Source: Gammaproteobacteria bacterium (GTDB lineage Bacteria; Pseudomonadota; Gammaproteobacteria; Pseudomonadales; Pseudohongiellaceae). Taken from it: DNA of 41,576 nucleotides. The position numbers and the translations under genes were made by a program. The notes beneath the pieces were generated by a model, which saw only the letters and a list, made by a program, of their open reading frames with translations, had not been told where the DNA came from and made no database searches. The stretch covers positions 1 through 41,576 of the forward strand of contig JAUXNX010000007.1 of NCBI GenBank assembly GCA_030682575.1, written 5' to 3'. Numbering within the stretch: position 1 is the first letter of the stretch; the number at the start of each line of letters is the position of its first letter. Positions 33,960 to 41,576 of this stretch are shown piece after piece.

Positions 33960-34793
33960 TCAAGACCGGCCTGATGGGGCCACTTCGTATGTGGCGATCC
34001 GATTATTCCAACCCAGTCGCCAGCGTTCTTCTCCTCGGTCTGGAGGAGCATTGTCGATACGGCGAGACAGCACGAGACGAGCAGAGTCGGCAAACTGTGT
34101 CATCAGTGGAGCAGTGCTGCGGTTTTCCAGCATGTGCTCCAGGACCTGCAGCAGCCCCCAGCCTTCGCCCTGATAACGCTCTGATGGCGACGTGCCGTCA
34201 CCCTTGAAGTTGATGTAATCAATCAGCGCATACATACCCACCGGGGTACTACTATTGGCGATCTCATGGAAGAGGCTCTCGATCTTCTCTGGATGCTCTG
34301 CAGCAGCGAGCAGAGAAGGGAGGCTGGCATGCATGCGCTGGATGATGAATTCCACCTGTATCTGTCTGGTGTTGTTAAGAAAGTTCCGCAACTCCTGCAT
34401 TCGGACGCTGTCCTGTTCAGCCAGAAACTCCTCGCGACTGCGCCACGGAGAGTCACGACCGGGCCGTTCGCTGATCCAGATTGGAATATCTACAGCGCGT
34501 TGTTCGTAAAACTCCAGTAACAGGGGGAAACTTTCTACAAAGGCTTCGCGCTGGTTTTCGCGGTACCAGATGAAGTGGCCGATGCCGAGGGATGGGAAAT
34601 CTTCACCCATGTTCCAACTGGTTAAACACGGTATATTCAGGTTACACTCGTTCGCGAAAATGCGCTCTCCAATCCAGGCAGAGTCCGCGTTGCTTAGTCG
34701 TGGCAGGTTTTGGCCAGACTGCTGTGCGCAGCCATAAAGCAGTATCAGCAGGGTGAACGCGAAAGAGCAAAATCTTGTCACAGGATGTTCCAT
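33960..34793 (-). CDS. Conserved lipoprotein of unknown function
   Basis: A 277-residue protein from ATG 34793 (a start at 34820 is also open). The N terminus is a lipoprotein signal: basic, hydrophobic FAFTLLILLYG, then Cys as the lipidation site (LLYGC). The mature part contains NECNLNIPCLTSWNMGEDFPSLGIGHFIWY, a cluster of conserved-looking aromatic and Gly residues, IPIWISERPGRDSPWRS, and ALIDYINFKGDGTSPSERYQGEGWGLLQVLE. I recall similar lipoproteins in pseudomonads and marine gammaproteobacteria with no assigned function; the GIGH and GEGWGLLQ stretches hint at a muramidase-like fold, but this is only an impression. It is divergent from the GspE-like gene. Confidence 0.65.
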   Translation of the reverse strand: MEHPVTRFCSFAFTLLILLYGCAQQSGQNLPRLSNADSAWIGERIFANECNLNIPCLTSWNMGEDFPSLGIGHFIWYRENQREAFVESFPLLLEFYEQRAVDIPIWISERPGRDSPWRSREEFLAEQDSVRMQELRNFLNNTRQIQVEFIIQRMHASLPSLLAAAEHPEKIESLFHEIANSSTPVGMYALIDYINFKGDGTSPSERYQGEGWGLLQVLEHMLENRSTAPLMTQFADSARLVLSRRIDNAPPDRGEERWRLGWNNRIATYEVAPSGRS

Positions 34794-34938
34794 CAGTTGC
34801 AGGGTTCGCACTGTCAGCAAGTGGGTAACAGGATGTTAGCACAATGTGCCGGAGCCCAAGGCCAGGATGCAGGCACCGTCGGTAACCACGTACAAAGACT
34901 GTTGCCAATTCCAATAATTCCAGCGCGGGCGTGCGGAC

Positions 34939-37236
34939 TTGAATCAGATTACAGAAGACGTTGAAGCAGCAGACCCCAAAGAGGCCGAACCGCAGGACGA
35001 ATTTGTCCGTGGTCTTTCTCTGGTCTATCAACGGCTCAAGCAGAGTAAGCATCTCAAGAAAGCCATGAAGGAGGTCGAGCAATCATTGCTGGACCTGCTT
35101 GGCGTGCGGCTTTTCACGATCTATCAGAGCGTGCAGAACGGCAAGGAGATTCTTGCCAGTTTCAAGGGCGGCGATCCTGAGGATACCAGTACCACCGAGA
35201 TTCGCGTTCCCTTCAGCCCGACCTCATTGGCCGGATACGTTGCCTTGAGCCAGCGGGCCCTGGTGATCCGCAATGTGCTGGACCAGCAGGAACTGCTGGA
35301 TATCCACCCTCGCCTGAAATTCGACAGGCGTTTCAGCGATGCCAAAGGCTGGGCCGTCAAGTCCATGATTGTGGTGCCCATCAAGGACGGGATTCTGCTC
35401 GGTGTTCTCCAGCTCATCAATTTTGTCGGCGACAGGGATTTCAGCAAGACTGATCTGAAACACGCGATGATGGTGTCGCAGATGCTGGCCAAACAGTTCC
35501 GTTCCGAGCTGCAGAGTACTCAGGGTCCTTACGACTATCTGGTTCAGAAGAACAAGATCACCAGCAAAGAACTCGATGAAGTACAGAGGAAGGTCGCCCT
35601 GTATGGCGGCACAGTCTCCCGGGTTCTGATCGAGGATCACGGTATAGATGCCGACAGCATTGGCATGTCACTCGAATATTATTACCGTGTGCCCTACATG
35701 AAGTTCCAGGCGGGTCACACGCTGCCTGCGGAGCTGTTCGAGAATATTGGCGTCAGTTATCTGCGCAAGAACCTCTGGCTGCCAGTGGCAGGAACCAAGG
35801 AAGAAGCGGTCATTCTGATAGATGATCCCAGTGATTATCAGCGCATCATGGAAATTCAAGGGGTACTGAATGCCCGCAATTATGCTTTTCGCGTAGGCCT
35901 TCCCGAACACATTCTGCAGTACCTGCGCGACGACGACGGCAGTGACATGGAGGCTGGTTTCGACGACGTGTTCTCGCGGCTGGAGGAGCAGGGCAATGTT
36001 GAGCTGGAGTCCGAGGAAGAGACGGAGGAGGAAAACCTTGCCGCAACCTCAGCAATCATCCAACTGGTCAATCGTGTAATCACGGAAGCCGATCGTCTGG
36101 GTGCTTCTGATATCCATGTTGAGCCAGGCAAGGACAACTCTCCCGGCATAGTGCGTATTCGCGTGGACGGAGTCTGTCGTGAATTGCTGCGCGTCCCCAA
36201 GGAGCACACATCTGCGCTTATTGCCCGTATCAAGGTAATTTCACGACTCAACATAGCTGAACGGCGCCTGCCGCAGGACGGCAAGTGCAAGCTCAAGGTG
36301 CGTGGCAAGAAGCTCGAACTGCGGGTGGCCACCATTCCGACCGTCAATGGCGAAAGCGCGGTACTGCGTCTGCTAGCTGCAGGCAGTGCGATGCCACTGG
36401 CAAAACTGAATCTTTCCAAACCCAATTACGACAAGATTGTCGAACTCTCGGCACATCCTCATGGTTTGCTGCTGGTGGTGGGACCAACAGGGTCTGGTAA
36501 AACCACTACGTTGCACGGCGTGCTGGGTTATATCAACACGCCTGATCGAAAGATCTGGACGGCTGAGGATCCTGTGGAGATAACGCAGCCAGGGCTCCAG
36601 CAAGTGCAGGTATTACCGAAGATCAACTTCACTTTCGCCACTGCGATGCGCGCGTTCCTGCGTGCCGATCCCGACGTGATTCTGATTGGTGAGATGCGTG
36701 ATCATGAGACCGCCAGTATCGGCATTGAAGCTTCGCTGACCGGTCACCTTGTGCTGTCGACACTGCACACCAATTCCGCACCAGAAACGATTACCCGTTT
36801 GCTGGATCTGGGGCTGGATCCTGTCAACTTTTCCGATGCACTGCTGGGGGTGTTGGCGCAGCGCTTGATGCGAACACTGTGCGGCAAGTGCAAGGAGTCG
36901 TACAAGCCTACACAGCATGAGCTGGATCACCTGATCGAAAACTACGGTCCGGAGCAGTTCCCGGAGCTGGGTATTGATCTGGCGACGGTGACGCTCAACA
37001 GGGCTCTGGGTTGCGAGGAGTGTGGCGGCACGGGATACAAGGGGCGGACAGGTATTCACGAATTGCTCACTGGGACGCATGAGTTGCGCAAGATGATCTA
37101 CAACAAAGCCCCTCTGGATGCGATGCGTCAACAGGCGCTCAAGGATGGTATGCGTACGCTCAAGCAGGATGGCATCAGCAAGATATTCGCAGGCTTGACT
37201 GATTACAAACAATTGCTGGGCGTGGTTGCAGAATAG
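34939..37236 (+). CDS. GAF-domain PilB/GspE-type secretion or pilus ATPase
   Basis: A 765-residue protein. Residues 20-190 are a GAF-like sensor domain (LLDLLGVRLFTIYQ, SMIVVPIKDGILLGVLQLINF). Residues 200-330 match the MshEN cyclic-di-GMP-binding type domain (ISSKELDEVQRK-like start, then VSRVLIEDHGIDADSIG). The ATPase core has SDIHVEPGKDN, RLPQDGKCKLK, Walker A GPTGSGKTT at 515, DPDVILIGEMRD, the His box LSTLHTNSA and a C4 zinc site (CGKCKES and CEECGGTGYKGRTG). It would power pilus or type II-like secretion and be tuned by small ligands. The start is unusual: an in-frame stop lies at 34915-34917, and the only start codon before the GAF domain is TTG at 34939. No other pilus or secretion gene is nearby. 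Confidence 0.9.
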   Translation: MNQITEDVEAADPKEAEPQDEFVRGLSLVYQRLKQSKHLKKAMKEVEQSLLDLLGVRLFTIYQSVQNGKEILASFKGGDPEDTSTTEIRVPFSPTSLAGYVALSQRALVIRNVLDQQELLDIHPRLKFDRRFSDAKGWAVKSMIVVPIKDGILLGVLQLINFVGDRDFSKTDLKHAMMVSQMLAKQFRSELQSTQGPYDYLVQKNKITSKELDEVQRKVALYGGTVSRVLIEDHGIDADSIGMSLEYYYRVPYMKFQAGHTLPAELFENIGVSYLRKNLWLPVAGTKEEAVILIDDPSDYQRIMEIQGVLNARNYAFRVGLPEHILQYLRDDDGSDMEAGFDDVFSRLEEQGNVELESEEETEEENLAATSAIIQLVNRVITEADRLGASDIHVEPGKDNSPGIVRIRVDGVCRELLRVPKEHTSALIARIKVISRLNIAERRLPQDGKCKLKVRGKKLELRVATIPTVNGESAVLRLLAAGSAMPLAKLNLSKPNYDKIVELSAHPHGLLLVVGPTGSGKTTTLHGVLGYINTPDRKIWTAEDPVEITQPGLQQVQVLPKINFTFATAMRAFLRADPDVILIGEMRDHETASIGIEASLTGHLVLSTLHTNSAPETITRLLDLGLDPVNFSDALLGVLAQRLMRTLCGKCKESYKPTQHELDHLIENYGPEQFPELGIDLATVTLNRALGCEECGGTGYKGRTGIHELLTGTHELRKMIYNKAPLDAMRQQALKDGMRTLKQDGISKIFAGLTDYKQLLGVVAE

Positions 37237-37400
37237 GCACTTGGTTCAGAATTCCCGTCAGAATTTTGGGTTCGCGGATATTATGTTTCGCCTTTTATTA
37301 TGACTCAGTTCAAAGTTTAATCCGATGCCCCTCAGCAATTCGCCCACATGTCGATATAGTCCGTGAGCATTCTCCGCGTCCCTGGAAGGTTGATGGTCAG

Positions 37401-37703
37401 ATGAAATTAGTGCTGTACGGGCTGATCCTGTTTCTGACCATAGGTGTCACGGTAGCACGTGAAACGCTATCCCGTTTTGGCATGGAAACCAACTATCTGA
37501 TGATTGCCCTGGTGGCGCTTGTGTTAACAGTACTGTTGGCGCATCGGAGTCTGATGCTGGTGCTCTTGGTGTTGCTGCTGTGTGTCGCAATTAATCTGCC
37601 ACCAGAAATGATTGGTGGTATCACCATCGATCAGGATTTTCTGGTGGCGGTTTTGATAGCCGTCGTAATTCTGCCGGTGGTTCACAAGCTGCTGATGCGC
37701 TGA
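37401..37703 (+). CDS. Small multipass membrane protein of unknown function
   Basis: A 100-residue, very hydrophobic protein from ATG 37401; the frame is open from 37266, but only this start gives a sensible N-terminal membrane segment (LVLYGLILFLTIGVTVA). Four hydrophobic stretches follow each other (LMIALVALVLTVLLA, LMLVLLVLLLCVAINL and FLVAVLIAVVILPVVHKLL). An AAGG stands 11 bases upstream. No family could be named; it may belong to the preceding ATPase gene's transcript, 164 bp downstream. Confidence 0.5.
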   Translation: MKLVLYGLILFLTIGVTVARETLSRFGMETNYLMIALVALVLTVLLAHRSLMLVLLVLLLCVAINLPPEMIGGITIDQDFLVAVLIAVVILPVVHKLLMR

Positions 37704-37707
37704 TCTT

Positions 37708-38142
37708 TTATTGGGCAATCGAGCCTGGAACATAAGCGAAGTGGCTGAAAAGCCATCGACCATCTTTATAGACCAGTATCGCCTCAGTGGAACTGGTGCC
37801 GCCTGCGAAGTGCCCCGTCATTCGTAGTTGGGCGCTTGGCGGTTCACTGCTGAAGGGCAGCGGAACATCAGCAACTCCTTCCATCTCCCCCAGAACGACC
37901 AGGCGTCCGAAGTTTTGCAATACACTCATGTCTGCGCTTTCTATCGGGCTTTCCGGATTCATATTCTCGAATACCAAGCTCCAATCTCCATTACCCAACA
38001 CCGTCTGCGAAGCAGAAGTCATCAGTTCGTAAGCCCTCGACTCGACGCTGGCGCGATAGTGATTGGTTCCCATGACCAGTGCGACAGGAAGAACAATGAC
38101 AATGACTGTTCCGATGAGAGTAGAAAGTCGCGACGTTTTCAT
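37708..38142 (-). CDS. Membrane-anchored periplasmic protein of unknown function
   Basis: A 144-residue protein from ATG 38142 (the frame stays open to 38277 but the longer N terminus looks non-coding and AT-rich). One N-terminal hydrophobic segment (LIGTVIVIVLPVALVMG) acts as signal or anchor. The rest contains ASQTVLGNGDWSLVFENMNPES and a C-terminal strand pattern (QLRMTGHFAGGTSSTEAILVYKDGRWLFSHFAYVPG) that reads like a small SnoaL- or NTF2-like fold or lumicin-type beta domain. It converges with the small membrane protein (4-bp gap). Function unknown. Confidence 0.5.
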   Translation of the reverse strand: MKTSRLSTLIGTVIVIVLPVALVMGTNHYRASVESRAYELMTSASQTVLGNGDWSLVFENMNPESPIESADMSVLQNFGRLVVLGEMEGVADVPLPFSSEPPSAQLRMTGHFAGGTSSTEAILVYKDGRWLFSHFAYVPGSIAQ

Positions 38143-38459
38143 GAGTGCACCACCAAATTGCATCGGCGAAGAGAGGGGTTGTTCGGGGGCGATTATAGAG
38201 GAAAAAAAGTTAATAAAAACAGCGCTCAAACAGAATCGTTTTAACAAAGAAATTAAATGTGCCCCCTTTTTATGCACACATATGCTCGATTTGTCACCTT
38301 TCCCCCTGAAATTCAGTGTTTTTCGCTGCGAGAACGGTCGATTGCTAATTATCTACATGATTTTTAAGGGTTATTTTATTTGGTTAAAAAACAACCAAGT
38401 TAAGTCAAAGTGCGTGATTTTAAGTGTTTCCGACGATTATTTTCAACTTATCAACGGAG

Positions 38460-38482
38460 TTATCCACAGAATCTGTGGAAAA
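38460..38482. promoter_or_regulatory. Convergent DnaA-box pair in a perfect palindrome
   Basis: TTATCCACA (38460-38468) is an exact DnaA-box consensus. On the opposite strand TTTTCCACA (38474-38482) is a one-mismatch box. Together they form the perfect 17-bp palindrome TCCACAGA-A-TCTGTGGA at 38463-38479. It could be a DnaA-binding regulatory or titration site. Confidence 0.5.
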
Positions 38483-38696
38483 CAAATCGTGCTTTTGTCA
38501 TCACAATAATTACGTGTCGTCAATCGAAAGCTGGAGGGATTTTCTCCGGCGCGACCAGCGTCACGATTTGATCGATATTGTGAATTGTGGTGGTTTGAGA
38601 AAGACTGAAACACCAATGGTTTTTTCTGTTACCTGAGGTGTCAAACAGACCGTCGCTGGACGATTATGGCTTTGTCATGCCGAGGCATTAATGCTA

Positions 38697-38727
38697 TTGT
38701 AAAGCCGCTTACAAACCACTTTAGAAT
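38697..38727 (+). promoter_or_regulatory. Possible promoter for the 38734 gene, close to its start codon
   Basis: TTGTAA (38697-38702) and TAGAAT (38722-38727) are separated by 19 bp. Transcription would begin at about the ATG at 38734, implying a leaderless or nearly leaderless mRNA if both calls are right. Confidence 0.3.
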
Positions 38728-38733
38728 CAGGCA

Positions 38734-39369
38734 ATGGTCGAACTAACTGGCAATATTCCATTTTTGTGGCGATTGAGTGCGGAGTCCAGCGAAGGTCTCT
38801 GTGCCGTATCCATGGTTGTACCTTACGATGCCGAGGATGATCGCAAGGATTTGACAATCGAGACCAGTGTCGTGAGTTTCTCGTCCGACAGCACCCGTTC
38901 CGAAACGGAAGAAATGCTGGAGTGGAATCAGGACGATATAAGTCTGTTCCTCAAATTGGTCACGCACGAACAGCAGGAAAATCGTATGCCGGTCACTGAC
39001 ACTGTCAGGATCGACCTCACGGACCCCGCCATAATCGATATTATCCACGTTGTTGCCGCCGCTGGCTTCGGTATGGCATTCAGCTCGAATGGCATCCTGT
39101 TGCCTTCCGCGGGCCTCTATCCTGCGCACGATTGTGACATCGGCAGCTTTGCCTCCCTGAATACACTGGCAGGTTTCAAGCGCTGTGTGGTGGTCGATGT
39201 CGATGGCGAGGAAGTGGTCTGCGTGTTGCTGGAAGATGTGGATGTTGAATCCATAGGCGAATACGACAGCCTGAATCGTCACGACCTGCTGTTGGTAAAA
39301 CGCTCCGACCTGTTGCATCCCGATTTCGCTGTTACTACTGGTCGTCCCGTCTCCGCTACCGTGCATTGA
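38734..39369 (+). CDS. Conserved-looking cytoplasmic protein of unknown function
   Basis: A 211-residue acidic protein with no signal peptide or membrane segment. The sequence has the composition and rhythm of a real globular protein (DGEEVVCVLLEDVDVESIGEY, RHDLLLVKRSDLLHPDF, FGMAFSSNGILLPSAGLYP), and its codon use agrees with that, unlike the His/Gln-rich frame on the opposite strand. No family was recognised. There is no clear ribosome-binding site; an internal start at residue 27 (MVVPYDAED) is possible. It is 184 bp upstream of prfC on the same strand, with a strong promoter in between. Confidence 0.55.
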   Translation: MVELTGNIPFLWRLSAESSEGLCAVSMVVPYDAEDDRKDLTIETSVVSFSSDSTRSETEEMLEWNQDDISLFLKLVTHEQQENRMPVTDTVRIDLTDPAIIDIIHVVAAAGFGMAFSSNGILLPSAGLYPAHDCDIGSFASLNTLAGFKRCVVVDVDGEEVVCVLLEDVDVESIGEYDSLNRHDLLLVKRSDLLHPDFAVTTGRPVSATVH

Positions 39370-39442
39370 ATCCAGCGGGCCTCGCAATCTCGAAGTCCGC
39401 CTCCCCGTCCAGATCTACGCTGCTCGCCCTGTCCTGTTGCAC

Positions 39443-39471
39443 TGGGCACATGACAGCCCTGCGGGTATAAT
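39443..39471 (+). promoter_or_regulatory. prfC promoter
   Basis: A perfect -10 TATAAT at 39466-39471 is preceded at 17 bp by TGGGCA (39443-39448), which matches four of six -35 positions. It lies 83 bp upstream of the prfC start. Confidence 0.6.
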
Positions 39472-39553
39472 CCGCGACTTTTCGCGCTACCCCTAAATCT
39501 CGTAACCCAAAATAAGCCAGCCGAAGCGATTTGCCTGGCGCAAGGATCAGATC

Positions 39554-41140
39554 ATGAGTCAGGGCGCCCTCGTCGATGAAATCAGACGCCGTCGCACCTT
39601 TGCGATCATCTCTCACCCCGATGCGGGCAAGACGACGATCACGGAGAAGTTGCTGCTGTTCGGGCGTCTGATTCAGAAGGCCGGTATGGTCAAGGGAAAG
39701 AAAACAGATCGTCATGCGACCTCTGACTGGATGACCATGGAGCAGGAGCGCGGAATCTCCGTAACCTCATCGGTCATGCAGTTTCCGTATAACGAGCGCG
39801 TTGTTAACCTGCTGGACACTCCTGGTCACGAGGATTTCTCAGAGGACACTTACCGAGTTCTGACCGCAGTGGATTCCGCCCTGATGGTAGTCGATGGAGC
39901 GAAGGGCGTAGAAGAGCGCACTATCAAGCTGATGGATGTCTGTCGCCTGCGTGATACTCCTATCTTCACCTTCGTGAACAAACTGGATCGGGACACTCTC
40001 GACCCGATCGAGGTGCTGGACGACATCGAGACAGTGCTGAAAATCCGCTGCGCTCCGATCAATTGGCCCATTGGCATGGGTAAGGACTTCAAGGGTGTGT
40101 ATAACCTTTATACAGATATCATCCATGTTTATCGGCAAGGTCAGGGCGACAGGATACCGGATGACATTCGCATCGAAGGGCTTAACAGCCCGGAAGCACG
40201 CAAGCTGCTTGGCGACGATGTCGACAGCGTGCAGGCTGATATCGAGCTGGTGCGTGGTGCCAGCAATCTGTTCGATGTGAACGAATACCTGGCGGGGCGC
40301 ATGACGCCAGTCTACTTTGGCACAGCGCTGGGCAACTTTGGTGTGCGCGAGATGCTCGATCAGTTTGTGGAATGGGCGCCGTCACCGCTGCCGCGCAGCA
40401 CACAGAGCCGCGTCGTGTTACCAGAGGAGGAGAAGTTCACTGCATTCGTTTTCAAGATCCAGGCGAACATGGACCCGAATCACCGCGACCGCGTCGCTTT
40501 TCTGCGCGTCTGTTCCGGTGCCTATACCAGGGGCATGAAAGTGATGCACACTCGTCTTGCCAAAGAAGTGCGTGTCAGTGACGCCGTTACTTTTCTCGCG
40601 GGTGAACGGGAACAGGCGGAGGAAGCCGTCTCTGGAGACATCCTGGGTTTCCACAACCACGGCACCATTCAGATTGGCGATACCTTTACTGAAGGTGAGT
40701 TCCTGCAATTCACCGGCATTCCTCACTTCGCGCCCGAGCTTTTTCGCCGCATCCGTTTGAAGGATCCGCTGAAGATGAAACAGTTGCAGAAGGGCTTGAA
40801 GCAGCTTTCCGAGGAAGGGTCGGTGCAGGTGTTCATGCCAGTCAGAAACAATGACCTGATCGTTGGCGCTGTGGGTGTGCTGCAGTTCGAAGTGGTGGCC
40901 TATCGACTGAAGGACGAATACAAGGTGGATTGTGTATACGAGCCGGTGAATGTCTACAGTGCACGCTGGGTGCGCTGCAAGGACAGGGTGAAGCTGGATG
41001 AGTTCCGCAAGAAGGCCTACGACAACATCGCGGTGGATGGTGGTGAGCATCTCACTTATCTGGCGCCGACGCGGGTCAATCTGTCCCTGATGATAGAACG
41101 CTGGCCCGAGATCGAGTTCCATGCGACGCGGGAGCATTGA
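39554..41140 (+). CDS. prfC: Peptide chain release factor 3
   Basis: A 528-residue GTPase, the usual length for RF3, that recycles RF1 and RF2 from the ribosome after termination. The G motifs are intact: P-loop SHPDAGKTT (residues 20-28), [14 protein letters not shown], and FVNKLDRDT. Domain II and III hallmarks follow ([18 protein letters not shown]-like [19 protein letters not shown] and [16 protein letters not shown]). The ATG at 39554 has AAGGAT seven bases upstream. The gene has its own promoter and ends 18 bp before a long hairpin that could act as its terminator. Confidence 0.97.
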   Translation: MSQGALVDEIRRRRTFAIISHPDAGKTTITEKLLLFGRLIQKAGMVKGKKTDRHATSDWMTMEQERGISVTSSVMQFPYNERVVNLLDTPGHEDFSEDTYRVLTAVDSALMVVDGAKGVEERTIKLMDVCRLRDTPIFTFVNKLDRDTLDPIEVLDDIETVLKIRCAPINWPIGMGKDFKGVYNLYTDIIHVYRQGQGDRIPDDIRIEGLNSPEARKLLGDDVDSVQADIELVRGASNLFDVNEYLAGRMTPVYFGTALGNFGVREMLDQFVEWAPSPLPRSTQSRVVLPEEEKFTAFVFKIQANMDPNHRDRVAFLRVCSGAYTRGMKVMHTRLAKEVRVSDAVTFLAGEREQAEEAVSGDILGFHNHGTIQIGDTFTEGEFLQFTGIPHFAPELFRRIRLKDPLKMKQLQKGLKQLSEEGSVQVFMPVRNNDLIVGAVGVLQFEVVAYRLKDEYKVDCVYEPVNVYSARWVRCKDRVKLDEFRKKAYDNIAVDGGEHLTYLAPTRVNLSLMIERWPEIEFHATREH

Positions 41141-41158
41141 TTTCGTGCTTCGTAGTTC

Positions 41159-41280
41159 GAGCTGTGCCCGGATGCTGGGGGTTTTGCAGGACACGCCGTG
41201 AACCCATCCATGGGGGCTCGTCGTCCGCTGTCCCTGGCGGCCGACGGTCCTGCAAATCCCCCAGCATCCGGGCACAGCTC
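41159..41280. repeat. Long hairpin repeat element, copy 1
   Basis: A 34-nt left arm (41159-41192) and right arm (41247-41280) are complementary at 33 of 34 positions. The arms enclose a 54-nt core at 41193-41246 that itself folds: CGTC/GACG and CCGC/GCGG form one inner stem and GAACCC/GGGGGCTC a weaker one. The whole would be a long stem topped by two small hairpins. It begins 18 nt after the prfC stop. Confidence 0.85.
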
Positions 41281-41319
41281 TGACAGCAACGCGTAATTCT
41301 GGCTGCGCGCGGGCGAATC

Positions 41320-41334
41320 GCTTGCAGGGCAAGC
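41320..41334. repeat. REP-like short hairpin
   Basis: GCTTGC-AGG-GCAAGC is a perfect 6-bp stem with a 3-nt loop, followed by TCCCACAGGGG. This resembles repetitive extragenic palindromes common in pseudomonads and relatives; the resemblance is from memory. Confidence 0.5.
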
Positions 41335-41397
41335 TCCCACAGGGGATCGAGCATGACATCATGCAGGAGCCATCAATCTCGCAAGGTTTGAATTCAG

Positions 41398-41444
41398 CAT
41401 TCGCTTGCAGGCAATCACCTGCAGTCAAACGCAGCAAGCGAGTG
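41398..41444. repeat. Nested palindromic element
   Basis: TCGCTTGC (41401-41408) pairs with GCAAGCGA (41434-41441), flanked by CA-T and G-TG. A competing inner stem TGCAGG/CCTGCA spans 41406-41423. It shares TCGCTTGCAGG with the REP-like hairpin about 80 bp upstream. Confidence 0.5.
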
Positions 41445-41504
41445 AAGCAGGCAGCAATACTGGAACACAATACAGAAGGTAGAGGCGGGGAGTTGGCTGG
41501 GCCT

Positions 41505-41576
41505 CTTCAGGACCGTCAGCCGCCAGGGACGGCGGATGACGAGCCCCCATGGATGGGTTCACGGCGTGTCCTGAAG
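41505..41576. repeat. Hairpin repeat element, copy 2, inverted and cut by the window end
   Basis: The core at 41514-41567 is the reverse complement of the copy-1 core with 51 of 54 identical positions. The arms seen, CTTCAGGAC (41505-41513) and GTCCTGAAG (41568-41576), are fully complementary to each other. Beyond the shared GGAC/GTCC the arms differ from those of copy 1. Confidence 0.8.

Larger units (their letters stand above)
38143..38733. other. AT-rich intergenic region with DnaA boxes
   Basis: 591 bp without a convincing gene; overlapping frames here are AT-rich and lack family resemblance. The stretch 38341-38520 is the most AT-rich of the window. It contains the DnaA-box pair described separately, a TTATCAACG near-box at 38448-38456, and an inverted repeat TTGGTT/AACCAA flanking an A-run. 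No RNA gene was recognised. Confidence 0.55.
41141..41576. other. Gene-free repeat-rich stretch after prfC
   Basis: The last 436 bp carry no credible gene. They hold at least four self-complementary elements: two copies of a conserved-core hairpin (41159-41280 and from 41505), a REP-like hairpin at 41320-41334 and a nested palindrome at 41398-41444. The window ends inside the last hairpin copy. Confidence 0.75.

Noticed and set aside
38063-38509. 148-codon plus-strand frame in the AT-rich intergenic region
   Set aside because: It overlaps the start of the minus-strand gene, has low-complexity AT-driven composition and covers the DnaA boxes.
38143-38733. Chromosomal replication origin
   Set aside because: Only one exact and one near DnaA box, and none of the usual origin neighbours (dnaA, dnaN, rpmH, mnmG) is present; kept only as a DnaA-site finding.
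38743-39387. 214-codon minus-strand frame opposite the 38734 gene
   Set aside because: Similar length, but its His/Gln/Thr-rich composition is typical of an antisense shadow; the plus frame has a normal globular composition.
1-41576. tRNA, rRNA, CRISPR arrays, insertion sequences or prophage genes
   Set aside because: Scanning for TPsiC-like arms, regularly spaced direct repeats and transposase or integrase motifs gave nothing convincing.

Overview
The window looks like the chromosome of a free-living, probably marine or aquatic, gammaproteobacterium. Reasons: moderately high GC with AT-rich intergenic regions, a HolD-like gene directly before rimI, a prfC release factor gene, two TonB-dependent receptors, a stand-alone PilB/GspE-type ATPase and dispersed palindromic intergenic repeats. 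This placement is inference. No tRNA, rRNA, CRISPR array, transposase or phage gene was seen.

Layout. (1) 1-8082, plus strand: the 3' part of a very large Calx-beta repeat surface protein, then a GAF-like/HlyD membrane-fusion protein and, with a 4-bp start/stop overlap, an M50 metalloprotease fused to a HlyD-type periplasmic part. Together they look like a dedicated export or processing unit for the giant protein. (2) 8099-15624: transglutaminase-DUF2126 amidoligase (minus), circularly permuted ATP-grasp protein, alpha-E protein and zinc metallopeptidase (plus), and the bacterial proteasome relative Anbu (minus). This gene set recurs in many bacteria and is predicted to make and break peptide or isopeptide bonds, but its substrate is not established to my knowledge. 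(3) 15906-18594: a small acidic protein, a zinc-ribbon/Smr-like small protein and an acyl-CoA ligase. (4) 18773-28707: a CopC-like secreted protein divergent from a cytochrome c/copper-monooxygenase-like protein, a secreted protein of unknown function, two TonB-dependent receptors and a membrane AraC regulator, suggesting an envelope copper-redox and uptake locus. (5) 28733-41140: mostly housekeeping and small envelope genes: quinone oxidoreductase, HolD-like protein, RimI, topoisomerase-type zinc-finger protein, HisC, membrane and lipoproteins of unknown function, GAF-PilB/GspE ATPase and PrfC. (6) 41141-41576: a gene-free stretch packed with palindromic repeats. Two copies share a 54-nt core at 51/54 identity but have unrelated self-complementary arms.

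The parts most worth pursuing are the Anbu/amidoligase cluster, the Calx-beta/HlyD/M50 module, and the repeat family with a conserved core and variable stems. All family assignments come from reading motifs and protein organisation by eye; no database search was run.
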